Source of the DNA: Rhizobiaceae bacterium CPCC 101076
GTDB lineage: Bacteria; Pseudomonadota; Alphaproteobacteria; Rhizobiales; Methylopilaceae
Assembly: GCA_003347645.1 (NCBI GenBank)
Contig: QDFX01000004.1
Location: forward strand, 1 to 64,000
Reading direction: 5' to 3'
DNA: 64,000 nt
The first letter of the stretch is position 1. The number at the start of each line of letters is the position of its first letter. Under the pieces are notes generated by a model. The model ran no database searches. It had not been told where the DNA came from and was given only the letters and a program-made list of their open reading frames with translations. Both the position numbers and the translations under genes were made by a program. This document shows, piece after piece, positions 44,044-52,021 of this stretch.

Positions 44044-45489
44044 TCAGGCTGCGTCGAGAAGGGCTTGCAGCATCTCGTCCACCGCGGCGATCAATTTGGC
44101 CGAGGCGGCGTAGGTCCGTTCGATTTGAAGCTGCTGCGCGAGCTCGTCGTCGAGGTTGACGCCCGTCGCGTTCGACAGCGCCTCGGAGGCGCGTTCGAGC
44201 TTGGTCGTCTGGAACGTGGATTCGTTGTCGACCTGCTGGCGGTTGAATTCGAGCCAGCTGACCGAGGATGCCGCGTAGTCCGCGAGCGTATTCGACGGAT
44301 CGGCGCCGGAGGCCGGATCGAAGCCGCGCGACTGACCGAGTTCGCCAACGATGTCGTTGAGGCGGTCGGCGAAGCCGGCGACGGCTTCGGTATTGTAATT
44401 GTAGGTGATGCCGTCGCGGATCGCGTCGAGGTCGCCGCCCTGCTCCGGATCGATCGCCGGATTGACGAAGATCGTGCCTGCAAGGCCGGGTTCGATGACG
44501 CCGGTCGTGAGCGTGCCGCCGGTCGGCCAGTCGAATATGCCAGGCACATCCGGGCCCACGCCAAGTGGATCGCTTTCCGCGAACACCTCAATCAAGCCGC
44601 GCGCGACCTCGTCGAGTTGGCTCTGATAGGTGACTGTCGTCTCGTCGCGAAGCGTCGCAAGGCCGTAAAGTCGGCCGGTCTGGCTCGCCATGGTCGATGA
44701 ACCGCCGACGACCGGAACGCCGTCGACATAAACCGCATTGCCGACCGTCGTCGCACCATAGACGTTGGTCGGCTGGAAGCTGACCTCGCGCGGCGACTTC
44801 TCGAACAGGGTGACGCCACCATCGGTATAGAGCGCGATGTCGTTGTTCTCGCGTACCACGACCGAAATCCCGATCTCTTCCGAGAGCTGCGCCAGGATAT
44901 GGTCGCGGGTGTCGAGATTGTCGGTGACGTCGGCGCCCAACACCGTACCTTTGACGACGGCGGTGTTGGCGGCCTCGAACTGGGCGAGCAGACCGTTGAT
45001 CCGGTCCACGGAAGCCGCCATGTCCGCATCGGCGAGCGCTCGCGTCGCCTGAACGGTCGTGGTGGCATCGTTCAGCGCGACGGCCATCTCGCGAGCCGCC
45101 CCGAGCACCGCCTGCGCCAGGATCGAATTGTCCGGAGCGGCGGCATACTGCTGCAGCTTGTTGGTCAGGCTGCCAAGCTTCGCCGCGACGCTCTGGTCGA
45201 GTTCGGGATCGCCGACCGTTTCGGAAAGCTTGGTCAACCCGTCTAGGAGAGCCTGCTGCCCGGCGGCGGCAGACGTCGATTTCAGCATGGTCTTGTACAG
45301 GGCCGCATCGGTCGCGCGCTGGATCGAGACGACCTGTACGGTGCCGCCCTCGCCGGTGATGACCACCGCCGATTTGCGCGAATAATAACTCTCGCTCCCG
45401 TTCGCGATGTTGCGCGAGGAGGTCGCCGTCTGCACGCCCGTCGCCTGGAGCGAGGATTTTGCGACGTTGAGTGCGAGAGAGAGAGACAT
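44044..45489 (-). CDS. flgK: Hook-associated protein FlgK
   Basis: 481 residues. The N-terminal motif is LSLALNVAKSSLQATGVQTATSSRNIANGSESYYSRKSAVV and the C-terminal motif VNLDDELAQQLQIERTYAASAKLIAAVDEMLQALLDAA. It forms the first hook-filament junction zone. It lies 29 bp after flgE. Length is usual for the order. Confidence 0.94.
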   Translation of the reverse strand: MSLSLALNVAKSSLQATGVQTATSSRNIANGSESYYSRKSAVVITGEGGTVQVVSIQRATDAALYKTMLKSTSAAAGQQALLDGLTKLSETVGDPELDQSVAAKLGSLTNKLQQYAAAPDNSILAQAVLGAAREMAVALNDATTTVQATRALADADMAASVDRINGLLAQFEAANTAVVKGTVLGADVTDNLDTRDHILAQLSEEIGISVVVRENNDIALYTDGGVTLFEKSPREVSFQPTNVYGATTVGNAVYVDGVPVVGGSSTMASQTGRLYGLATLRDETTVTYQSQLDEVARGLIEVFAESDPLGVGPDVPGIFDWPTGGTLTTGVIEPGLAGTIFVNPAIDPEQGGDLDAIRDGITYNYNTEAVAGFADRLNDIVGELGQSRGFDPASGADPSNTLADYAASSVSWLEFNRQQVDNESTFQTTKLERASEALSNATGVNLDDELAQQLQIERTYAASAKLIAAVDEMLQALLDAA

Positions 45490-45518
45490 GACCTGTTACC
45501 CGGTTTTGGAAGGCCCGA

Positions 45519-46796
45519 TCAGCGCTTCAGGTTGACGAGAACGTCGAGAAGATCGGAGCCGGTCTGGAAGACCTTGGAGTTGGCGGTGTAGCCGCGCTGC
45601 GCCTCGATCATCGCGGTCAGCTCGGCCGCCATGTCGACGTTCGACTGTTCGAGCGCGCCCGACTTGATGACGCCGAAGCCGGCCGAGTTCGGGAAGCCGA
45701 TGGACGGATCGCCCGATTCCAGCGAGATCGCATAGGCGTTGCCGGCGACCGGGGTGAGGTTGTCCGGGCTCGGCACGTCGGCCATCGCGAGCTGGTAGGT
45801 CGCGAGACGCGTGCCGTCCTCGAACACAGCGAAGACCACGCCGTCATTGCTGATCTCGATGGCCTCGACCGACTGCGGCTTGTTGCCGTTGACGTCCGGA
45901 TCCGGAACGAAGTCAGCGCTGGCGAGCTGGGTCATCTCGGTGAAGTCCATGGTCATCACCTGACCGTTCGGAACGGTAAGGCTGACCGGCACCGGGAGAA
46001 TGCCGGTGAACTGTCCGTCCGTGCCCGAGAAGGTGATCGCACCCTCGTACAGGGCGGCGGAACCGGCCGCGCCGTAGGGGAAGCCGCCGGCGGTCGCCGT
46101 CGCGCGGTCGTAGACCGAGACTTCCCAGGTGTTCGCCGCCGTCTTCGTGAAGTAGACGTCGAGCAGCACCTCGTTGCCGAGATTGTCGTAGACGCTCAAC
46201 GAGGTCTTGTTGGTGTACTGCGAGGCGGCGGTGTTTTCGCCCGCCGTGTCCGCCGTTGCCGGATCGACGATCGCGGCGTTCGAATTCAGGTTGGCGGCGC
46301 CGAGCGCGCCTTCCGTCGTCGGCGTCGCGGTCATGCCCGCGGCGTAGATGTTCACCGGAACGAGACCGGCGAGGCTGTTGGCCACCGGGGTCGGCGGGCC
46401 GTTCGCCAGGTCGTAGCCCATCAGCTGATAGCCGCCGGCATTGAGCAGCGAGCCATCCGGCTGCGGGCGGAACGAACCGGCGCGGGTCAGATAAGGCGTG
46501 CCGGCCGCGTTCTGGACGATGAAGAAGCCCGAGCCGCCGATCGCAAGGTCGTAGCCGTTGCTCGTCGGCATGATCTGGCCGGATTCGCTGATCGCGTAGC
46601 GGGTCTGGGTCGACACGCCGCTCGGCATGTAATTGCCGACCTTGCTGTTGCCGATCACCAGGGTCGAGAACTCGGTCGACGCCCTTTTATAGCCGGGGGT
46701 GTTGGTGTTCGCGATGTTGTCGGCCGTCGTCGCGAGCTTGTTGCCCTGCGCATTCATGCCCGAAACACCCGTCCGCAGTACGCCGTAAAGACTCAT
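45519..46796 (-). CDS. flgE: Flagellar hook protein FlgE
   Basis: A 425-residue hook subunit. The N-terminal motif is SLYGVLRTGVSGMNAQGNKLATTADNIANTNTPGYKRASTEF, the beta-rich middle domain has the sequence NLGNEVLLDVYFTKTAANTWEVSVYD, and the C-terminal motif is SNVDMAAELTAMIEAQRGYTANSKVFQTGSDLLDVLVNLKR. The ATG at 46796 has AGGAGA 8 nt upstream. It leads a 13-gene operon down to 36554. The shared flagellar element lies 47-66 bp upstream. Confidence 0.96.
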   Translation of the reverse strand: MSLYGVLRTGVSGMNAQGNKLATTADNIANTNTPGYKRASTEFSTLVIGNSKVGNYMPSGVSTQTRYAISESGQIMPTSNGYDLAIGGSGFFIVQNAAGTPYLTRAGSFRPQPDGSLLNAGGYQLMGYDLANGPPTPVANSLAGLVPVNIYAAGMTATPTTEGALGAANLNSNAAIVDPATADTAGENTAASQYTNKTSLSVYDNLGNEVLLDVYFTKTAANTWEVSVYDRATATAGGFPYGAAGSAALYEGAITFSGTDGQFTGILPVPVSLTVPNGQVMTMDFTEMTQLASADFVPDPDVNGNKPQSVEAIEISNDGVVFAVFEDGTRLATYQLAMADVPSPDNLTPVAGNAYAISLESGDPSIGFPNSAGFGVIKSGALEQSNVDMAAELTAMIEAQRGYTANSKVFQTGSDLLDVLVNLKR

Positions 46797-46842
46797 TGCC
46801 GCTTCTCCTGAAGCCACCTGTGTTGGCTACAAGAAACCCGGC

Positions 46843-46862
46843 CACCCTTGCGTGAAGCTGAT
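46843..46862 (-). promoter_or_regulatory. Flagellar-promoter element, flgE copy
   Basis: The plus strand reads CACCCTTGCGTGAAGCTGAT. The core CTTGCGTGAAGCT fits the other four copies. It lies 47-66 bp upstream of flgE, close to the spacing at flgB and motA. Confidence 0.6.
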
Positions 46863-47035
46863 CAGCGGGAACCGTATCCCGGTCCGTGAGTGCGCAGCGC
46901 GTCACGAGAACCGGGATCCAGCGTTCATTGGCGGCGACGCCGCACTGTCTCTCCAAAGAGCGCCTGCGGCGCGCTCATGCGCTGGGCCCCGGATCGGCGC
47001 GCGATATGCACATTTGTCCGGGGAACAGTAAAAGT

Positions 47036-47764
47036 TCAGGCGCAGCAGGACTGCGCCTTCGGCGCCTCTTCGTATTCATCGTGCCTGCGCATCCAGTCCA
47101 TGACCTCTTCCTCGTTCCGGCCCTTCGGAGCGCGATCGAGCACCATGTACGTACCGATCAATTCCTCCGGCCCGCGCGCATAGCTGGAATAGGTGTGGAA
47201 CACTTGTCCTTTCTCGTCGCGGTAGAAGGAACTCAGGCCCGGCAGCTCCGGAGCGGCGTCCTTCACCGGGATCCTCGTGAAATTGTATGAGACCTGATCG
47301 CCTTTCATCTCGTCGTCGCTGAACGAGACGTGGAAATCGTGGTTGAAGTCGGAGCCGACCGACGACACCCACGGGAAGTGCCAGTCCATACGCTTCTTGT
47401 AGGCTTCGATTTTCGGCAACGGCGCGCGCGAGACCGCGACCAAAGTCACGTCGTGATGGTTCAGATGCGGCAACGTGCCGTCGAGATGGTCGGCCAGGAA
47501 CGAGCAGCCGGGGCAGCCCGCCTCCCAATCCGGTCCGTACATGAAGTGGTAGACGACGAGCTGGCTACGCCCGTCGAACAGCTCGGCCAGGCTTTTCCGG
47601 CCGGCCGGCGTTTCGAACGAATAGTTCTTGTCGACCTTGACCCATGGCAACGCCAGCCGCTCGGCATTGATCGCATCACGCAGATGCGTCGCTTCCTTCT
47701 CGCGGGCGAGGAGCGCCCTACGTGCCGTGAGCCAGTCTTCGCGGGAAACGATCTGATGGTTCAT
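47036..47764 (-). CDS. DUF899 family thioredoxin-like protein
   Basis: 242 residues, DUF899 (dithiol-disulfide-like) family. A thioredoxin-like fold with the segment FMYGPDWEAGCPGCSFLADHLDGTLPHLNHHDVTLVAVSRAP contains a CxxC (CPGC) that could be redox active. The C-terminal half has YNFTRIPVKDAAPELPGLSSFYRDEKGQVFHTYSSYARGPEELIGTYMVLDRAPKGR, and the protein ends in CCA. Physiological role unknown. GGGAGG precedes the ATG. It lies 28 bp after the VOC gene (47793), so the two form an operon controlled by the divergent MarR gene. Confidence 0.85.
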   Translation of the reverse strand: MNHQIVSREDWLTARRALLAREKEATHLRDAINAERLALPWVKVDKNYSFETPAGRKSLAELFDGRSQLVVYHFMYGPDWEAGCPGCSFLADHLDGTLPHLNHHDVTLVAVSRAPLPKIEAYKKRMDWHFPWVSSVGSDFNHDFHVSFSDDEMKGDQVSYNFTRIPVKDAAPELPGLSSFYRDEKGQVFHTYSSYARGPEELIGTYMVLDRAPKGRNEEEVMDWMRRHDEYEEAPKAQSCCA

Positions 47765-47792
47765 CACGGTCCTCCCTGTCGAATTGTCTTCC

Positions 47793-48602
47793 TCAGCGCT
47801 TTGTCGAAACGAGCGCGAACATCGCGCCCTGGGGATCGCGACCCTGGATGATCCAGGCGCCGCCGGGCACTTCGTGCGGACCCATCAGGACCTCACCGCC
47901 GCCCGCCTTGACCCGGTCGATCGCGGCGTCGATCGCATCGACATTGAAGTAGAAAAGCCAGCCCGGCATCGGGATTTCCGGCATCTTGGTCATCATGCCG
48001 CCCACGGCCCGGGCGTCGTCGCCGGTTTTGCCGTCGGTCGCAAACAGCTGGTAGGTGCCCATCGGGCCCATATCCATCGCCGTGCTTTTCGTCCAGCCGA
48101 ACATCTTCTGGAAAAAGCCGAACGACTTCTCCCAATCGGTGGAATGCAGCTCGTTCCAGCCGGTATGGCCGATCGCCATCTGGCCGTTCGGGTCCGGATC
48201 CTTGTCAGGCATGCCATCGATCTTGAGCAGGCAGATCGTGCCGCCGCCGGGATCGCCGGCGATCGCGAACCGGCCGACACCAGGAATGTCGGTCGGCTCG
48301 TAATAGATCATGCCACCGAGGTCCTTCACCTTCGCGGCGGTCGCATCGACATCATCGACCTTTACCGAGCCGAGCCAGCCGGGCTTGGCCTCGCCACCGC
48401 CGCAGGTGTCGGACTGGGCCATCATCCCGCCCACGTCCTGACCGTTTGTCGAGATGAGCGTATAGGGAACGTCTGGCATGCCCATTCCGGGCGGCGGACT
48501 CTTGAACGTCCAGCCGACGACATCGCCATAAAACTTCTGCGCTGCCGCGGTATCGGTCGTCATCAGCTCGTGCCAGATGAAGGTGCCGTCTTTGATCGCC
48601 AT
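47793..48602 (-). CDS. Two-domain VOC (glyoxalase/dioxygenase superfamily) protein
   Basis: 269 residues with two similar halves: FIWHELMTTDTAAAQKFYGDVVGWTF near the N-terminus and GHTGWNELHSTDWEKSFGFFQKMFGWT near residue 140. Each is a paired beta-alpha VOC module. The metal-ligand pattern is not fully clear, so the activity is unknown. AGGAGAGG lies upstream of the ATG at 48602. It is the first gene of the VOC-DUF899 operon. The promoter has a perfect TTGACA -35 (48684-48689 on the minus strand) and a TATCAA -10 (48661-48666) at 17-bp spacing, inside an inverted repeat. Confidence 0.85.
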   Translation of the reverse strand: MAIKDGTFIWHELMTTDTAAAQKFYGDVVGWTFKSPPPGMGMPDVPYTLISTNGQDVGGMMAQSDTCGGGEAKPGWLGSVKVDDVDATAAKVKDLGGMIYYEPTDIPGVGRFAIAGDPGGGTICLLKIDGMPDKDPDPNGQMAIGHTGWNELHSTDWEKSFGFFQKMFGWTKSTAMDMGPMGTYQLFATDGKTGDDARAVGGMMTKMPEIPMPGWLFYFNVDAIDAAIDRVKAGGGEVLMGPHEVPGGAWIIQGRDPQGAMFALVSTKR

Positions 48603-48647
48603 CACGCCCTCTCCTGTGATTAAGGCGCCGCTTCGATGCGGTGCTGC

Positions 48648-48689
48648 TTGACTAAATAGGTTGATACCAACATATTTATGGTATGTCAA
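48648..48689. promoter_or_regulatory. Face-to-face promoters and operator between the VOC operon and marR
   Basis: Minus strand: -35 TTGACA (48684-48689), 17-bp spacer, -10 TATCAA (48661-48666). Plus strand: -35 TTGACT (48648-48653), 17-bp spacer, -10 CATATT (48671-48676). An inverted repeat ATACCA-N9-TGGTAT (48664-48684) overlaps both. Inference: the MarR protein binds here and represses both genes. Confidence 0.6.
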
Positions 48690-49159
48690 AACACACCCGT
48701 CCGGCCGAGGCATCCGGACACGCGGGCACGGTTCCGTTCGAAACAACGCTCCTCGTAAGAGATTGTTGCCTGTGCCTGCACGTCCAGCGGGCGGCGCGGG
48801 CGCTGGGCAGGCGGTTCGACGTCGCGCTCAAGCCGGTCGGACTCACCAACGGCCAGTTCTCGCTGCTGATGTCCTTGAACCGCCCTCATCCGCCCTCCAT
48901 GGCGCCGGTCGCGGAGTTGCTCGCAATGGACCGCACCACGCTGACGGCGGCGCTCAAGCCGCTGGAGCGCCGAGGGCTTCTTACGATTTCGGTCGATCCC
49001 AAGGACAAGCGCGGCCGGCTTCTCAGGCTGACCGAGGCCGGCCAAGCGCTGCTCGCGCGCGCGGTGCCGATCTGGCAAGCGACCCATGCGGCCGTTGAAT
49101 CGGAGCTTCCGGGTGGTGACCCTGAATTGCTTCGCGATGATCTCCGCGCGCTGTCCTAG
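48683..49159 (+). CDS. MarR family transcriptional regulator
   Basis: A 158-residue winged-helix regulator (LTNGQFSLLMSL ... PVAELLAMDRTTLTAALKPLERRGLLTISVDPKDKRGRLLRLTEAG). The N-terminal CxxC-like segment RDCCLCLHVQRAAR (Cys near 28-31) could sense oxidants or thiol-reactive compounds; this is inference. The ATG lies 7 nt past a predicted -10 box with no ribosome-binding site, so the mRNA may be leaderless. The VOC gene at 49210 follows on the same strand. Confidence 0.88.
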   Translation: MSKHTRPAEASGHAGTVPFETTLLVRDCCLCLHVQRAARALGRRFDVALKPVGLTNGQFSLLMSLNRPHPPSMAPVAELLAMDRTTLTAALKPLERRGLLTISVDPKDKRGRLLRLTEAGQALLARAVPIWQATHAAVESELPGGDPELLRDDLRALS

Positions 49160-49209
49160 CCGCGCCATTTCCCTCAGCTATCCAACCGCAGTCAGACCAG
49201 GAGAAACGC

Positions 49210-49617
49210 ATGCCGATGAAGATTTTCGTGAACCTGCCGGTGAAGGACCTCTCGAAGTCGATGGACTTCTTCAAGGCGCTGGGCTGGTCGTTCAACCTCC
49301 AGTTCACCGACGAGACCGCAGCGTGCCTCGTCATCTCGGACGATATCTACGCGATGCTCCTCACCCACGAGAAGTTCAAGCAGTTCACGCCGAAGGAGAT
49401 CTGCGACACGTCGAAAGCAACCGAGGTGCTGACCGCGCTATCGTTCGACAGCCGGGAGCAGGTCGACGAGATCGTGAAGAAGGCCGTCGCGGCCGGCGGC
49501 TCGCTTTATGCGGAGCCCAAGGATTACGGCTTCATGTACCAGCACTCGTTCCAGGATCTCGACGGTCATTCCTGGGAGGTCTTCTACATGGACGAGAGCG
49601 CGATCCCGGCGGGCTGA
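49210..49617 (+). CDS. Single-domain VOC (glyoxalase-like) protein
   Basis: 135 residues: KIFVNLPVKDLSKSMDFFKALGWSFNLQFTDETAACLVISDDIYAMLL, then a second half ending in YQHSFQDLDGHSWEVFYMD, where the Asp-Gly-His and Glu of the last strand fit VOC metal ligands. This type resembles lactoylglutathione-lyase-like family members of unknown substrate. AGGAG lies upstream of the start. It is probably cotranscribed with marR (50-bp gap) and is followed by a strong terminator. Confidence 0.85.
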   Translation: MPMKIFVNLPVKDLSKSMDFFKALGWSFNLQFTDETAACLVISDDIYAMLLTHEKFKQFTPKEICDTSKATEVLTALSFDSREQVDEIVKKAVAAGGSLYAEPKDYGFMYQHSFQDLDGHSWEVFYMDESAIPAG

Positions 49618-49630
49618 ACCAGCCTCGCAA

Positions 49631-49668
49631 TAGCAAGCGCGCGGCTTCGGCCACGCGCTTGCTATTTT
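49631..49668 (+). terminator. Rho-independent terminator after the VOC gene
   Basis: A perfect 11-bp inverted repeat (49631-49641 and 49654-49664) followed by TTTT. The right arm contains the stop codon of the convergent Nudix gene. Confidence 0.88.
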
Positions 49669-50096
49669 CCCGACAGGCCGAGGATCAGGCTCGAAAGCTC
49701 GGGCTCGACGAGAAGCGCGGCCTCCTCGATCTCGAACCAGCGCTTCTCCCGCTCGTCCTGCTCCCGATAATTGTTGAGGTCCTTCTCGACCTTCATCAGA
49801 TACACGGTGACCTGACAGAGATCGAAATGCGTCTCGCGCCTCTTCCAGTAGAGGTAGGTACCGAGCGCATCCTTCTCGATCCTGCCCTCGATGCCGGCCT
49901 CTTCCAGCGCTTCCTGCGCGGCCGCCTCGTGATCCTTGAGCCCCTTCATCGGCCAGCCCTTCGGGATGGTCCACCGCCGGGTCGTCCGCGTCGTGACGAG
50001 GAGCACGCGAATGCGCCCGCCCTCCTTCTGGATGGGCAGCGCACCGATCTGGTGCAGCGGTTCGGGGGTAGGCTCAGGCATCAATTGGCGGGTCAC
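49662..50096 (-). CDS. Nudix hydrolase (DIPP-like)
   Basis: 144 residues. The core RRWTIPKGWPMKGLKDHEAAAQEALEEAGIEG is a variant Nudix box: the closing EALEEAGI fits, but the Arg of REUxEE is Gln and the first Glu is not in the usual place. The PKGW context recalls diphosphoinositol polyphosphate/Ap4A-type hydrolases of alphaproteobacteria. The substrate is unknown. It stands between convergent VOC and pit genes. Confidence 0.82.
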   Translation of the reverse strand: MTRQLMPEPTPEPLHQIGALPIQKEGGRIRVLLVTTRTTRRWTIPKGWPMKGLKDHEAAAQEALEEAGIEGRIEKDALGTYLYWKRRETHFDLCQVTVYLMKVEKDLNNYREQDEREKRWFEIEEAALLVEPELSSLILGLSGK

Positions 50097-50135
50097 CTCA
50101 AAAACATGGCACGCAGACGAATCGCCGAGAGCGGT

Positions 50136-51143
50136 TCAACTCAATTTGTCTACTATAATATACGACCCGGCAGCGATCACAGCCGCCGCCGGTAGTGTCA
50201 GCACCCAAGCCACAACAATATGGCGCGCCACGCCCCAGCGGACCGCAGTCATTCGCCTGGCGGCGCCCACACCGATGATAGCGCCGGTAATCGTATGGGT
50301 TGTCGATACGGGAATACCGAGTCCCGTAGCCATGAACAAAGTGATCGCGCCGCCGGTTTCGGCGCAGAACCCCTGCATCGGCGTCAGCCGGGTGATCTTC
50401 GATCCCATCGTATGAACGATGCGCCAGCCGCCGCAGAGCGTGCCGAGCGCCATCGCCGCCTGGCAAGTCAGGACGACCCACAGTGGCACATGGAACTCCG
50501 AGCCGAGTTGCCCCTGCGAATAGAGCAGCACGGCGATGATGCCCATCGTCTTCTGGGCGTCGTTGCCACCGTGCCCCAGCGAATAGAGCGAGGCCGAGAC
50601 GAATTGCAGGACGCGGAACGTACTGTCGACCGCATATGGGGTTTGCCGGACGAATATCCAGGAAACGATCAGGACCAGCGCCAGTGCAAGCACGAAGCCC
50701 GTCATCGGCGACAGCACGATGGCGAAGCTCGTCTTCAGGAGCCCGGCGGCGACGACGGCCCCACCACCCGCTTTCGCCACGCCCGCGCCGACCAATCCTC
50801 CGATCAGCGCATGCGAGCTCGACGAGGGAATGCCGAGCAGCCAGGTCACGACATTCCAGACGATCGCACCGACCAACGCCGCGAAGATCACCGCCGGATC
50901 GACGATGCCGGGATCGATGATGCCGGTGCCGAGCGTCTGCGCGACATGCAGGCCGAAGAACAGGAAGGCAATGAAGTTGAAGAACGCCGCCCAGAACACC
51001 GCGTATCGGGGCCGCAGCACCCGGGTGGAGACGATCGTCGCGATCGAGTTCGCGGCGTCGTGCAGGCCGTTCAGGAAGTCGAAGAGAAGCGCGACGCCGA
51101 TCAGCGCGAAAAGCACCGGCGTGGCGAGAATGATATCGCCCAT
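50136..51143 (-). CDS. pit: Low-affinity inorganic phosphate transporter (PiT family)
   Basis: A 335-residue permease with about ten membrane helices. Both PiT signatures are present: DFLNGLHDAANSIATIV near residue 22-38 and SLGHGGNDAQKTMGII near 195-210, with GIPSSSSHALIGGLVGA and PVSTTHTITGAIIGVGA as matched repeats. It imports metal-phosphate with protons. It lies 3 bp after the DUF47/PhoU-like gene, matching the orfA-pit operon of Sinorhizobium, which PhoB represses under phosphate limitation. A PHO-box-like repeat lies upstream of the operon. Confidence 0.94.
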   Translation of the reverse strand: MGDIILATPVLFALIGVALLFDFLNGLHDAANSIATIVSTRVLRPRYAVFWAAFFNFIAFLFFGLHVAQTLGTGIIDPGIVDPAVIFAALVGAIVWNVVTWLLGIPSSSSHALIGGLVGAGVAKAGGGAVVAAGLLKTSFAIVLSPMTGFVLALALVLIVSWIFVRQTPYAVDSTFRVLQFVSASLYSLGHGGNDAQKTMGIIAVLLYSQGQLGSEFHVPLWVVLTCQAAMALGTLCGGWRIVHTMGSKITRLTPMQGFCAETGGAITLFMATGLGIPVSTTHTITGAIIGVGAARRMTAVRWGVARHIVVAWVLTLPAAAVIAAGSYIIVDKLS

Positions 51144-51146
51144 CCG

Positions 51147-51791
51147 CTAGACGTTCTCGATGACGATGGCGCTGATCTCGTTGGCCACGTCCTCGAACCG
51201 GTCCATTACCCGTTCGAGATTGCCGTAGATCTCGGAACCTATGACGTAGGGCATCGCATTGCCGTCGCGATGGGCGAGGAAGAGCGCCTTCAGCCCCTCC
51301 TCATGCAGATCGTCGGCGCGGCCCTCGATGATCGTCACCTGCTCAGCGAGGTGGTTCAATTGGGCGGCATTGGCGCCGACATGGTTCAGCAACGGAACGG
51401 CCTTGGCCGTCAACCGGGCTGCTTCGGCGATCGTATCGCCCATCGCTGCCATCATCGGGTCGAACTCGGTGACCTCGAAGAGCTGCGTCGCCTTCACGGT
51501 CTTCTTCATCTGGTCGATCGCGTCATCCATCGACTGGATCAGACTCTGGATATCGCTGCGGTCGAATGGAGTGATGAAGCTCCGGCGAACGGCAATCATC
51601 ACCTCCCGGGTGATCTCGTCGGCCTCGTCCTCGCGCTCGATGATGATCCGCGAATAGTGCGGCACCTTTTCGCCGCCGAGCAGCATGCCCTGCAGGGCCT
51701 CGGCGCCCGAAACAAGGATCAGCGAATGCTGTGTGAACAGCTCGAAGAAGCGATCCTCCTTCGGCATCAGCTTTCGGAACCAGCCCAGCAT
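51147..51791 (-). CDS. PhoU-like (DUF47) phosphate transport accessory protein
   Basis: 214 residues, helical (LPKEDRFFELFTQHSLILVSGAEALQGMLLGG ... REDEADEITREVMIAVRRSFITPFDRSDIQSLIQSMDDAIDQMKKTV). The E(D)xxADEI and DxxD patterns fit PhoU-type metal-binding helices. It is the first gene of an operon with pit and probably modulates Pit activity, as in orfA-pit of Sinorhizobium. Confidence 0.9.
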   Translation of the reverse strand: MLGWFRKLMPKEDRFFELFTQHSLILVSGAEALQGMLLGGEKVPHYSRIIIEREDEADEITREVMIAVRRSFITPFDRSDIQSLIQSMDDAIDQMKKTVKATQLFEVTEFDPMMAAMGDTIAEAARLTAKAVPLLNHVGANAAQLNHLAEQVTIIEGRADDLHEEGLKALFLAHRDGNAMPYVIGSEIYGNLERVMDRFEDVANEISAIVIENV

Positions 51792-51839
51792 GTACGGAAA
51801 TCCAGATCGGCCAACAGGGAGGCGCTGGCTATAAGTTGG

Positions 51840-51857
51840 CTGTCATAAAACTGCAAT
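51840..51857. promoter_or_regulatory. PHO-box-like direct repeat
   Basis: The plus strand reads CTGTCATAAAACTGCAAT: two 7-bp half-sites separated by 4 bp, differing from the PhoB consensus (CTGTCAT-N4-CTGTCAT) only at two adjacent bases. It lies 49-66 bp upstream of the phoU-like/pit operon and 165 bp upstream of the CorA gene. Inference: a PhoB site acting on pit. Confidence 0.6.
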
Positions 51858-52021
51858 AAACATGTTTCTAGACGTTGATTTTCCAACGATTTTTGTACTT
51901 ACGTTTTGGGCACCCTGCACGAATGCGGAATCGCTTCCGCTCTCCTCCTGCCGGCGTCCATGGCGCGCGCGGCAGTTCTCCATTATGTGTTCTCGATCTT
52001 TCGGAGTGCGGGTGGGCACAA

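Noticed and set aside
12965-46862. Sigma-54 promoters for the flagellar operons
   Set aside because: I looked for GG-N10-GC type elements at the shared motif and did not find a consistent match; the CTTGC element is not a sigma-54 site.
51875-52021. N-terminal extension of the CorA/ZntB protein
   Set aside because: The extra residues are Arg/Pro-rich without family similarity and include the AT-rich promoter edge.
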